Shown here: positions 34,801 to 46,800 of the stretch, one piece after another
Numbering within the stretch: position 1 is the first letter of the stretch
How the letters are laid out: each line of letters opens with the position of its first letter
Source: Pithys albifrons albifrons
Taxonomy: Eukaryota; Chordata; Aves; Passeriformes; Thamnophilidae
Assembly (NCBI RefSeq): GCF_047495875.1
Contig: NC_092466.1
Coordinates: forward strand, 14,938,561-15,002,560
DNA: 64,000 nucleotides
Direction: 5' to 3'
The notes under the pieces: generated by a model
What the model saw: the letters and a program-made list of their open reading frames with translations, nothing else
Databases searched by the model: none
Told to the model about the DNA's origin: nothing
Translations under genes and position numbers: made by a program

Positions 34801-37800
34801 GAAGTTTTCAGGCCTGACATTTCCTTTTCTTGGAAAGAGGAGTTTCCAGGCACTGAGCCTGGATTTCATGTGGCTGCCTCCCAGTTTTGCCCCTGAGTCA
34901 GTCCCTCTGGGTCAGAGCAGCACAGACCTGTTGCACTCTCAGAGAAAGTTTCTCACTGATGCCAACAGCATTTTTAAAGCTATTTTCCTTGATAAGCCCC
35001 AGTTACAACCCATTCTCTCATCAAGCCCCCAGCTGCTCCCAGTGCCATCACCTGTCCTGCACACCATTGGGTCTGTTTTTGCTACTTAGTTTTGGTCAGA
35101 CGGAGAGCAAGAGGAGCTCTTCTAGACTGAGACAGGCATTGTCCCAGCAAAGAGGGTTTGGGGCAGCTCCTCTGCAAGACAAACCTTCTGAGCCCATGTG
35201 AACAGACCGTCTTCGGCCCCTCGCATGTCTCTGACAGCATTGTGGGATGCTGGGGCTGAAGGGTTCAGTGGCAGGTCAGTCACCAAGTGACAGCTTCTCC
35301 TCTTGCCATTGTGCCTGTCCCATGCCAGCCATCCTCCACAGCAGAGCAGTGATAAATCTCCCACTGTTCACCATGTCAGGATTACACATTTCCATGTTTG
35401 AGTCATTGATAAAAACACTCCACTGTTCGCTGCCAGCATGGCCGCAGGATCCCACCGGGACTGGCACAAACACCTGGTGCTGGTCCTGTGTCCCAGTGCC
35501 ACACACCATTCCAGACCCCAGCTCCCAGCACCCCAAACTCCCCAGGGCTTCTTGCCCAGAGCACAGTCCCTTCCACTGAGGGCAGCTCCAGATGGGCTAG
35601 GTGTGACGAGGGACCAACCCTTCAGTTCACCAAGGTCCCCAAGGAGTTACACCACCTGGAGCTGCCCCCAGGATGAAGAAGACATGTGGGATCACACGTG
35701 GGTCTTCACCAATGAAGCCAAACCTGCAGCTATGTGCAAAGGGATACTTGAAAGCATACACACCCCACCAGAAGTGGGAAAGGACTTTGCCTCTCATCCC
35801 ACCAAGGGGCATCAGTCCCAGGGGTGACTCCTCACCCTTGCAGCCAGCCAGCATTTGGCCATGCCCTGGGAAGAGCCTTGAGGCCCTGGCTGAGTTGTGC
35901 AGAGAGAGGTAACATGGATGGATGGAGCAAAGCACACCTCAGGCAGGAGAGGCTCTCCACATCCTCAGACACGTGATGCCAGTGCCACCCCTCCGGCCCT
36001 GCTCCTAGCCTTAGGGTCTCACCTTGAAAAAACCTCTGGCACTCACATCCCACTGCAGTGGAGGTTGGAAAGACCCTTCACCAGGGAAACTGGGACCCCT
36101 GCCACATCCCAGAGCTCCCCAACACACCAGCTAAGGACCAAAGATGTAGGTCCTGCCCAAAGGGATCCAGAGTACCGAAATGCAGGTTGAGGCCCCAGCA
36201 TAAGCACTGGGCACCCTACAAGAGCAGGAGTCTCCAGGGAGTCCGTCTGCATCCCCACCTCACAGTAAGGGGTAGCAGTACCTAGACACCAGCAGCATGG
36301 TGGACCCTGGAGCAGCACTGGATACCACCACAGCTCAGCCCAGTAGCTGCTACCAGCTGCTCTCACACAGAACAGAGCAGGACCAGTGCCAGGAGGAACA
36401 AATAAAGAGGTTGAGGTGCCCCAGAGAGGTGGAGGTGCCCCGGAGAGGTAGAGAGGGGGTCCTCAACCCCCCCTCTCCCATACCAAGCACCTAGCTCATC
36501 TCACCACTTGGTTTGTGGAATCAGATGGGACAGGCCAGCATCACCCTGTCCCCCCACGTCCCCAACCCCGTACCTTCAATGCCGCTGATGATTTTGAAGC
36601 AGCGAGTGGTGAACCAATAGGAGATGAGGAGGAGGATGGCAATCAGGGAGGCATAGAGCAGGCTGTCGTTGTGCAGGGATGTCTTCTCCATGGCTCCATC
36701 CCCTATGCCCACTCGTGCCCCCCGCCCAGCCCTTCTGTGCTATCTGGGGCAGCCCTGTCCCAGCAGTCCCCCCGTTGGAGGAGCTGGCCACCGCGGGCAG
36801 GGAGGCGGGGGGCCCGCACGGGCGGGCAGGCAGGTAATTGGGAGCGTTGTGTGAGAGCCAGGCTCCCAAACCAATTACCTTAATTGTGCTCAGACAGCAC
36901 ATGGCAAACAGTTAAAAATAACCCTCCTGGCCCGGGGGGAGAGTGGCACCATCAGCCAGGAGAAGGAAGCAGGGGGCAGAGAACAGACGGGGCTCATTAC
37001 CTGTGTGGCTGCGATTCAGTGCCATGGGGCCAGCAAGCCATCCACAGCTCAAGGGCTACTCCAAGTTCCCTGATGACCTTAGGATCCTCAGGGCTCAGCC
37101 CCTTGTTGCCATCCCACAGAAGGAGCTGGGAGTCCTGGAAATGGGGCTCCCTAGGGAGCAGCCTAGGATCACTGAACACCAAGATCTCTGCTGAGATGCC
37201 TGTGTCCGTCCTTGCTCCAGACATGGGGCCCTGAAGGAAGGTATCTCTGCAGTTCTGCAGTCCTAGAGAGCTGGGTCTGGCAGAAAGGCTCTGGCAGCTT
37301 GTCCCCTATGTCCCAGCACAGCATCTCCCCAGGGATGCCGGGGATCAGCGTCTGCTTTTCTCAGCCTGCAGTCAGAAACAATCAGTCTGGTTCCCACTCT
37401 GTGATGCCAGGGGCACTTGGACAATGCCACTGCAGATTTGGGCACACTCACAGACCCAAAACCTCATGGGATTAGCTGCACCCATAACTGAGACACCTTT
37501 GGTCCCCAGACTGCACTTGGCCCTATCAGCTGCCCCATGGGATACATGACTGAGGAAGATGCTGGACTCAAGTGTTTCACCCCAAATCCTCTTCGCATAC
37601 AAGATGTCCCATATCCACTCTGCAGCTACAGCCAAGGGATGTGACCACCCAAGTACAGAGTGAGAAGTACAGCATTGCTCCAGCTGTGCCTCTTTCAGGG
37701 AGCAGAATCCAAGCCACCAGATATGTCCCTCCCTCCCTTCTCTCTCCCCGAAGATCAAGTGCTCTGAGCATCCATAGGTAACACCAGAAAGGATGGCAAA

Positions 37801-40800
37801 GAGGGTCTGGCATATGCCCATGGGTCATCACTGGAGAGGGTGGCAGGCCCTGTTACACAGCCCCAGGCACAGCTATGCCAGGACAGGCAGCTCAAGCTGG
37901 CAAGAAATCCATGCTGCCTGTCCCACTTTGGGCTGTGGCAATAACAGCCATGAAATACCCTCACCCAGCCACACCCACCCCAGCTCTCTGGTGTTGCCAG
38001 CAGTGGCAATGCAGCCCTGCCATCTGGCTAAATTTAACCACCCCACCAGCCACTTGCTGTGTATAAACAGAAGTTCCCAGGAATGGGGTTTGTTGCCCAG
38101 AAAGCAGCTCTGTACACACAGTGTGCCATTGGCACACATGGGGCAACACCCAGAGACATCAGTTTGCCAGGTGGCTGGTCCCTGTCTCCATCCTCCCAGC
38201 ACCACCAGCAGTGGGGGATAGGGAATGGGAGCAGATGGGAACAGAATAGGGGAATAATCTGTCATCAAGGGACCTGTCTCTTCAGGAGGGAACCATGCAC
38301 CTTGACCACAGCCAGTCTTGGCCCTGCTTGAGAGCCACTCCTGTAGCTACCCCTAAAGTGCTCTTCATCCAGTGCTGCAGGGTATCAGGGCAGTACCTCC
38401 ACAAAAGGTGCCATAGGACTTGCTGGGCCAGAGTGAGGTGATGGTCGCTGGACACAGCCGGGCAGCAGCTGCTCAGGTCCCTTGGGTGATGTTGACCCAC
38501 TGGGGGGCCAACCTGATGAATAGGAATTTCTCCTTTTTTTTTGTTCCTGGGGCCATCATCCATTAGGGAGAGTTAAATTTAGGTTAAAGCTAATCCCTTA
38601 TTACCTTGCTGCTAATCAGAGCGCGAGCAGATTATTAATAAGCACATTAAAATATTGGTGAAATGCTATTTTTGGGAGGTGAAGTCACAGTTTTAATCTG
38701 GTTAATTGATTGAGTCATTTCTCTTTCCCCTCTCTGGTGACCTGTCCTTGGTTAGCTCTCCAGGGCACCCAGCTGGGAGCCCCCCACCCCGGGGCCAATC
38801 TGGTCAGGCACCCAGTGCCTTCTGCAGTGAGCTCCATGGGACCTCCTTTACCTATGCAGGGAGAACAGAGGGCTCATTGCCCCCCAGAAGGGGACAGTGG
38901 GGTAGCATAGCAGTTGGAGGGGGTCCAGCCTCCTGGTGACCCATAAACTGTAGCACCAGCTGGGGAGAAAGGGATGCTGCAGAGTGGAGAAGTCTGTGCA
39001 AGCCCCACATCCTGTTCCCAGCCCTGAGCTAGGGGAACACAGAGATGCCTGGCTTTGGGTTTCACCCAACTTTGACTTGTCCTAGAGATTAGGAGGACAC
39101 TGAGAAGAAGGGTGAGCAGTGGTAGTCAGTGACCAATGACCAGCCATGCTCTCTGTGCCCACCCCAACCCCATGCACACCCAGCAGGGCTGTAAGGACAG
39201 CCCTTAGTGCCACTCAGTACCACACATGGCCAGTCCAGTGATCCAGTTGTGGGGGACACCTGCTACAGCCCCAGGGGCATAGTGCCCCAGCTGCAAAGCT
39301 CAGGACACTGGGATAAGGACGTCCTTGCAGGTGGTGATGATGGGAGCATTCCGAGGCCCCATTATCACTTTGCTCCATCAGCTGCAGCTCAGGCCCTCAT
39401 GCCCAAGACCAGACTCAGCTGACTCATCCTCTTTCTCCTCCACTCCAGGCTAGTTGGCTGGTGTCTGATGGAGCCAACTAGTGGGGATGAACCTGGCACT
39501 GCCTGTGGCACACCCAGCCTCCAGAGCCTGGCACGCTGCTGGACCTGTGGGCTGTCCCCTGCCACAAGGGTGGCTTCCATCCCAGGGCTCAGGTCCCTGA
39601 GGGCAGGAGGGTAGCATGCCAGCTGGACATGACTCACAGGGTGGATCCTGCACCCATGTCCCCACATCCAGTGCTGTGTCAAGTGCATCTCCATGCTATT
39701 TCTGCTTTTTCCAGCCCCAGAAATAGGCAAAGGCTGGGAAGACCCAGGGGTTTCCCTGGGCAATGAGGGGACAGAACCTGGAAGGCGTTTTCTGGGCAGA
39801 GCGGGTCCTGGCAAAGGCAGTGCAAGTTCCAGCCCTGCTCCAAGGCATGACATGGCCATGGATGCCCAACAAGACATTTCCCACACTCATGGTACAGTGC
39901 ATCCCTCCCCAGCATTGCTGTGGCCCAGAGGAGTGGCCCAGTGGTCCTCAGCAGGGCAAGGCCATGGAGATGGCAAATTGCTCCCCGCAGAGGGACACAG
40001 GGACAGGAGCAGGGGTGGGGAAGCCGGAGTCCCAGCATACACAGGTACATGATGACCTCCCCAAAATATGTCCATTGGGTTTAAGAGGTTCTGGCTCACA
40101 CCCAGAAGAGGGGGTCCTGGTCAACTGGCTGGCCTCTCAAGGGCTGGCATGGGGATGAGGGTCCTGCCATGGCTGTGACAGTGAACCAGGAGCGCACAAC
40201 ATACATCTCTGTCCCCAGGACCAGGTATCCCAGGACACAAGCAGGGCAGATGCAAGCACCAGGGTGTGTCCCTGTCCTGGCTCATAGGACACACCCAGGG
40301 CTTCCCTGGCAGAGGGATGGAGGGCACAGCTCTGGCCTTAGACGAGTCAGATTCCTTGACACAGTAGGGAAGGGTTAGACCAGCTGCAATTTTTTTTCCA
40401 CAGAAATTCTTTCATGGTCCACTCTGCACTAGTCCCCTCTCCAGATAAAACATTCCCATTACCCCAGGTACACAGGGGACCTTCAGGGGCTCTCACTGCC
40501 TCCTGGAAGAATCTTCAGCTTTACTCTACACCGAGCTCAGTGCAACCCGCCTCTGCCAGAGGCTGAAGCATTCAGCGCCTAAACAGCATTTCCCTTCTCT
40601 CCAAATAACCCCACAGAACTCATCAGAGACCCCTCCCTCAGAACAGAGACCCCGTGTCCTCCAGGGCGGCACCTACCTTGGGAGAGAGTGCCGGTGACAA
40701 ACTGATAGAAGAAGCGGATCACCCGGCCCAGCTGCCTCTTGCAGCGCTGCTGGCAGTGGCTCATGGCTCCAGCTCCCAGCGCTGGGGAGGGACCCAGCCG

Positions 40801-43800
40801 CACCCCCTCCCGGCCGCCGAACAGTCCCCCAGCTCCTCCGAGCAGCGGGCGACGCCCGGGGGAGGACAGAGCCTTCCTGCCCGGAGCGAGCCTGCGGGCA
40901 TGGGCGGCCGGTCCAGCCCGGCGGAGCGGGCAGCGGCAGCGCCCGGCAGCGCGGCAGGCGCCGGCCCCGCTCCCCGCCGGCGGGCAGCGGCAAGTTTTGC
41001 GCGGGGATGCTCCGGTTCAGGGGGACGGCGGGCCGGAAGGGCCGGCGGAGATGCCCCTGCCCGGGCTCGGGATCACGAAAGGTGACCGCTGAGAGCGAGC
41101 GGGGTGCCCGGGCGAGTTCCCCCGTGCCGTGCCTGCCCGCCGGCCCTCTCCGTGCCGCAAAGTTGCGGGGAGCGGTGGGGAGCAGAGTCAGGGTGATGTG
41201 GCGGTCCGGGGAGCCCGGCGGTGCCAGCCAGCTCTCCGGCAAAGGCAGATGGACGCTTCCCTGGGTTGCCCCTGTCTCCTGGTCCACCCCTTGGCAACAG
41301 ATCGACCCAGCACTTCACGCCCCGGCTGGCCGGGAACCAGAGGCAGGTTGGTATGGCAACCCGCAGACTCCACAGGTCCCGCTGACCAATGAGGCCCTGG
41401 TGCATCCCAGGGCCGCCTCTCTCCAAGAGCAGGGAAGGATGCTCCTTCCGAAGGGGAGCCAGCACCAAGAGCATCCTGCATCCTTGGTCATCAGCCATCC
41501 ATTCCCACTATCAGGTGCTGTGAGCATCCTGTATCCTTGGTTATCAATTATCTGCTAAGGCTAGCTGGTGCTGCAAGTGTCCTGCATTCCCGCATAGCAA
41601 CCATCCAGTACTGCAAGTGTCCTGCATCCCTGTTGCCACAGCAATCCAGCACACATCCTGCATCCTCAGGCATCCACTTCTGCTGGCTCCACACAGGGGA
41701 GGAGACAAGGATGGGTGCAAGGATGGGAGGAAGAGAAGTCAAACTCCCTGACCAGCCAGGCTAAGACCTGCTCGCTCCAAAGCTCAGTCTGGCAGCAAGT
41801 TTCTAGCTTGCACAGTATGTCGGAGCCAGAACAGAGTCTAGTGTGTGGTGGCAGTGGGATTTCCCTGCTCCTGGAGCCAGCCTGAGATGCTCTGTGCACA
41901 CTCAAGACAACATGGCCTCCCCAGGTCCCATTTTCCCAGCTGTAGTTCCGTCTCCACAGTGCATTCACACCCCACAGAAACAGTTCTGAATCCACCCAGG
42001 CTCTATTATCTCATAAGCTTCATCTCTTATTAATAGGGAAGGAAGTGAACAAAAAGGGACCTGATGGAAATTACAGCTTCTTCTCCCTCAGGGATGGAAA
42101 AGGGGGTGGAGCCATAATCCAGCCACGAACAGCCCACTCCCTACTGATAGATACCTCAGAAAGGAGCCCCAAGGGAAGGGGCAGGAACACCACCACCTCC
42201 CATCAACCTTTTAACAGGGTTGGTAGAGGGTAACCACACCTCCTGCTCCTCAAAATAAAGGCCATTCCCTCCAAACCAAGCCCTCTCTATCTGTTATTCA
42301 GGCTATGCCCCTGCAAAAGCAGGGGTCAGTCCCCCAACAGGGTGTCTCCACACCATGGCAGGACACTGTCCCATGGTGGGGGGACCTGCTCCAGGGGATG
42401 CTGCACTGGTCACTGCATAGGTGAGCCAGGTTTGGAGAGATCCTGAAAAATGCACAACATACAGGGACTTAAAACCCTACATTAACACATTCACCTTCCA
42501 GGGATAGACCTGGGGTTTAGGACCATCATCATTATGTACAGTATGCAGTAGCCCCACTCCTGGCTTAACCCAACACAAACAGCCTGGGACAGTTTCTTGC
42601 AATGATCAGATCCCGTGAGCTGTGTGGTACAAGGCCAGATCTTGACAAGGCACAGCACCTCCCACTCTGAGGAAGAGGGCAGCTCCCAGAATCACTGTGG
42701 GGACCAGTCGGTACAACTTAGACCAAGGGAGGTGCAGCATCCCAAAAGCCCACGGGATACAGGAGAGGTGGCAGAACAGCCACAGGAGGGTGCCAGAGCC
42801 CACAGGACGTGACAGCAAACAAAGTTTACAGATCCATCCCAAAACCCACCATCCAGCTCCTTGGAAACCAATTTCCGTCTGACAGGGGGAAAGTTGTTAC
42901 ATCACAGCCTGTCCCGGGCAGGTGAGAGACGCAAGTGCCATTCTGTTCATCCTAGTGATGCCACGTGGAACAGGAGACTTCTCATCCCCCCTGCAGTCAG
43001 CCAATGTATACCACTCCATGCCAGGGTCATGGCAGCAGAGAAGACCCCAGCACCAATGTCACCCCTCCCACCTCCCAGCTTGGCTGCCCATTGGCATCTC
43101 TGGGTGCTACAACCAGTCCAGAACCATAAAGTGATTTCCAAAGGAGCATCACCCCTCTGGGCTGGCCCTTGACTCTCCATAAAGGCCCTTATGCACTGAC
43201 ACTGATACAGAAGTTCACAGGAACCACATGAGCTAAGCCAGAGAACTATCTTCTCTCCCTGCACCCAGAAACCCCCAGCAGGTAGTTTGCAAAGACAGCA
43301 CATTGCAGAGACATGAACCACCTTGCTCCCAGGGCTCCCTTTGAGCACACGCTCCCCTGGCTGGCATCAGGGACCGTGTGTCTCACCCTTGCAGAAAAGC
43401 AGCAAAGCCACTTGATCACTGACCCTTCTCCTCCCTGGCAAGATGAGCAGGAATTCAGCACAAATCAAAAGCAAGCCACAAGGCAGGACTGTTGAGCCCA
43501 CTCTTATATACTCTTTCTTGCTGAAGACATCACCTGGGTCACAGCCACCACGGATGCCACTGCAGGGTGCATCCTGCCAACCTCCTGCCTCCCAACCCAG
43601 CCTGTGGTTCTCCCAAACCTGCTACTCCCATCAGGAGGCCAGTGGTTCTCCAGCCCCTGCCCCAGTCCCAGGGCAACTCCATTTCCCACAGTGCCTCATA
43701 GGGCAAAGGACATCATCTCCCAAAAAGATATCTAGAGCCATGTCCCAAAGAGGACATGTCATTGCTGGAGCTGCAGCAATAAGAAGGAGGAAGACTGGCT

Positions 43801-46800
43801 TCAGGCTCTGCCTCCACCTGTGTTCCTCCCACGTGGTTTGGCTCTAACAAGGGGGAACCCTGTCCTGCATCTCCTAGTGCCGAGCCTGCACTGAGGACCA
43901 GCCCAGCTGGCCGCTGTAGGGGATAAAAGGCAAATTTACAGAAACTGGAGTCCAACATTATCCCGCAATTCTCTGCCTCAGTACCTGTACCTGACTGCAG
44001 GCTGTGCCAGGACACCTCCAACCTGGAAGCACAGGAGCCCGGGACAGGAGGTACAGGTCATGTGACACACTTGCAGAGTGACGGGTGGGGACACAGCCTG
44101 CCCCGCTCCGTGCCCCCGCTCCGTGCCACCACGGTGCCGGTGCCGCTGCCTGACGCTGAGAGGAGCCCCGGTACAGCGCAGCAGAGCGGCAGGGAGGCAG
44201 GAGGTGAGTCGGGGACACGGCTCGTTCAGACGGCTGTGGCGGCTGATGGCACACGGGGGACAGGAGGAGACACGTGCTGTTGTGTCGGAGCGTGGCCCTG
44301 CACGCGTGTGAGAGGATGCATGGCAACCGTGAAGGCCATCCCTGCACGGACACGTGGCTACCATGGGTCCACTGGCACTTCCTTGCAGGCTGAAGGGACA
44401 GTGGCAGCCCCGCCAGCAAGGGGAACACGACAGACACGACACAGCTGTCCACACCAGAGCCATTGCTTCCTTCCCCACCCAGGTCCTCTCCTCTTGAGAC
44501 GGCTTCTTGGCAGACACATCCTTCCTAAGCCACCGACATCTGGCTTGGTACCTGTCGCAGGATTGCAGGGAGCTGCCGGGGGAATTCACACTGGTTCCTG
44601 GCCATGAAATATTCATTAGCACAGCCGCTGAGAGGAGGGGAGAAATAAAAGACAAACAGAACAGGGGAAGCAGACACAATGCTTGCAGGCAGCTCGGCAT
44701 GGCACAGACAAGCCCATGGGGTGGCTAAATCAAGGTCTTCATATCAGTCATCACACTCATATGTGGGTCTCCCACTGTGTCCATGCAAAACCTGTCTCAC
44801 TGTCACGGGTGTTGTGGGCACATGAACATCCCTAGAAAACGCAACCAGGATACAGCAGTCCTTGCAGGCACATCTAGCATGTGTAGGGATGCCCTGGGAC
44901 ATGGACATCACCAAGGGGCACCATGCTGGGCTGGTGGTCAGGGGCCATTCCTGCCTGTGCCAGCCCTGGATGGTGCCTGGGCTCCAAAGTGTTTCAGTTT
45001 GGGCTACACATGCCAGGGACAGCACTGCAACCCAGGGCCACCTTGGCCAGGACATCTATGTGCTGCCTGGAGGCATCCCATGGTTCACAGAAAGCAGACA
45101 CCCGTGACAGCATCTGCCAACCTTTCTCTCAAGGAGGAAGGGCAGTCGGGGTGGGAGGCACATTTCCAGCAATGATGAAGAGCAATCAGGGTAAGAAGGA
45201 GGCAAATTCCCATTACCAGGGAAAGGCAATCAGGGTAGGAAGGATGTAGGACACCCTGCAGCCCTGTGCCAAGCCTCAAGACACCACTCAGAGACTGGGC
45301 AAATGCTTTGTTCTCTCTGTACCTAAATCCAGCACTCACCTTTTTGTGGGGATGGAGGGCATACGCATCCCAGCAATGCCAGACCCACAGCTGCTTGGCA
45401 GGGACAGAGCTGTTCCTGGCTGGAGGGAGAGCTCAGCAAGACTCACTCCAGAGCCAGGATATGAAGAGGGAGGAGAAGGAGGTGGACATCCCAGCAGCAC
45501 AGATGACTGCAGGAGCCACGAGCTTCTGGTTCCAGACCCACCACATCAGGGCGAGTGGTTCTGTGGCATCCAACATCACTGCCACCAGCAGAGGAAAGCT
45601 CAGTCAAGCCAGCCCTGCGTGCTGCTGCACTGCTCTTGCCTCCTCCCAGCCCGGGGAAACCACAGCCTCCGGGACTGGAGGAAGTGCTATAAACGTGATG
45701 CCAGAGAAAATAAATAAGGCAGCTAATGAGGTAATTTGCATAGCTATTAGCAGGCAGGATTTGCAGCGGGTCTGACATGGGATGTGCTGTCACAGCAAAG
45801 TGCAGCCGGCGGGCTTTGCTGGTGCTTGCAGAGGGAAACACACAGCACAGTCACGCTGCAGGGGCACACCACAGGCACCCACCACAGGCACCAGCCACCC
45901 CACGGCTGGGGAGGCAAGGCGGGCAGGAGCAAAACCAACAAGATGGTGGGAGGAAAGCTCAGAGTAGGCCAGACAGTCTGGGAGGAGCTGTGTGCTCTAA
46001 CCATGAGCCCATGCTGCCCTCAGCTACACACCCCAGGTTTGGTCCTGTGATTGTACAGAGCATGGGTCAACACATAGCTTCTACCTTGCCAAGGCAGAGA
46101 GAGCATTCATGAAAGGATGAGATTGCAAAGGCCAAGGAAAAGCTGCCAGCAGCCCAGGCTGCCTCGGGGGGCAGCCCTGCCATGTCACAGCCAGCTGGCT
46201 CCATGTGTTTTCCCATCCAGAGCTGGCCACAGCTCCCTGCATCCCTTACCTCTGCTTGCCCCCTTGCGAACCTAGACTAAAACACGCCCCAGGACAAGCA
46301 GAAACCCTTTCTTACCCCAATTTTTGCTGCCAGCAAACCCAGCTCGCTTTGACTCCCAGCAGAAGGTGCAATATTTGGACGTAAGACTGTGCAGGAAGCC
46401 TAACAGCAGCACCAACTCTGCATCTTGGCTGCCCTATCCTCAGATGTTTGGGTCAGGAATCATTGCACCAGAGCAGGCAGGAGGGCAGTGACCATCCTGG
46501 TACCTTCAGGGATGAAGGGGCAACACACCTGTAGCCTGTGACACTGTTGGATCCCCAGCCTGCTCTGCCCTGTAAATTAGCCATGTGATGGAGAAGGATG
46601 GCACACAGGGCCACCCTTCCCTGGGCTGCCAGGGCATGTCTGGCTTTGATCACAAACATGTGACGACAGCTCAGCTTGTTCTCAACTGGTGGATCTTGTT
46701 AAAAAATGCATGTGACGTGATCTGTCTGCTCAGGAAGGCACTGCCAGGAAAGAACCCAACCCAACACTGCACACAGGTCCCACAGCACCAACCTGCCAGC

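Larger units (their letters stand above)
33076..36573 (-). other. KCNIP2: KCNIP2 intron 1, segment between exons 1d and 1c
   Basis: 3.5 kb without a recognised exon. It holds the block at 33420-33500, an A/T-rich patch near 35380-35440 and a 19-bp tandem duplication at 36413-36450. Confidence 0.75.
36692..40676 (-). other. KCNIP2: KCNIP2 intron 1, segment between exons 1c and 1b
   Basis: 4.0 kb without a recognised exon. The clearest feature is the A/T-rich block at 38560-38720. Confidence 0.75.

Noticed and set aside
36574..36712. Seven-residue N-terminal extension of exon 1c
   Set aside because: The upstream codon is GTG; the ATG at 36691 has an optimal Kozak context.
45337..45460. Possible additional KCNIP2 first exon ending at an AAAAAG|GTGAGT donor
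   Set aside because: The ATG frames end in phase 2, which cannot join exon 3 or exon 2 in frame.
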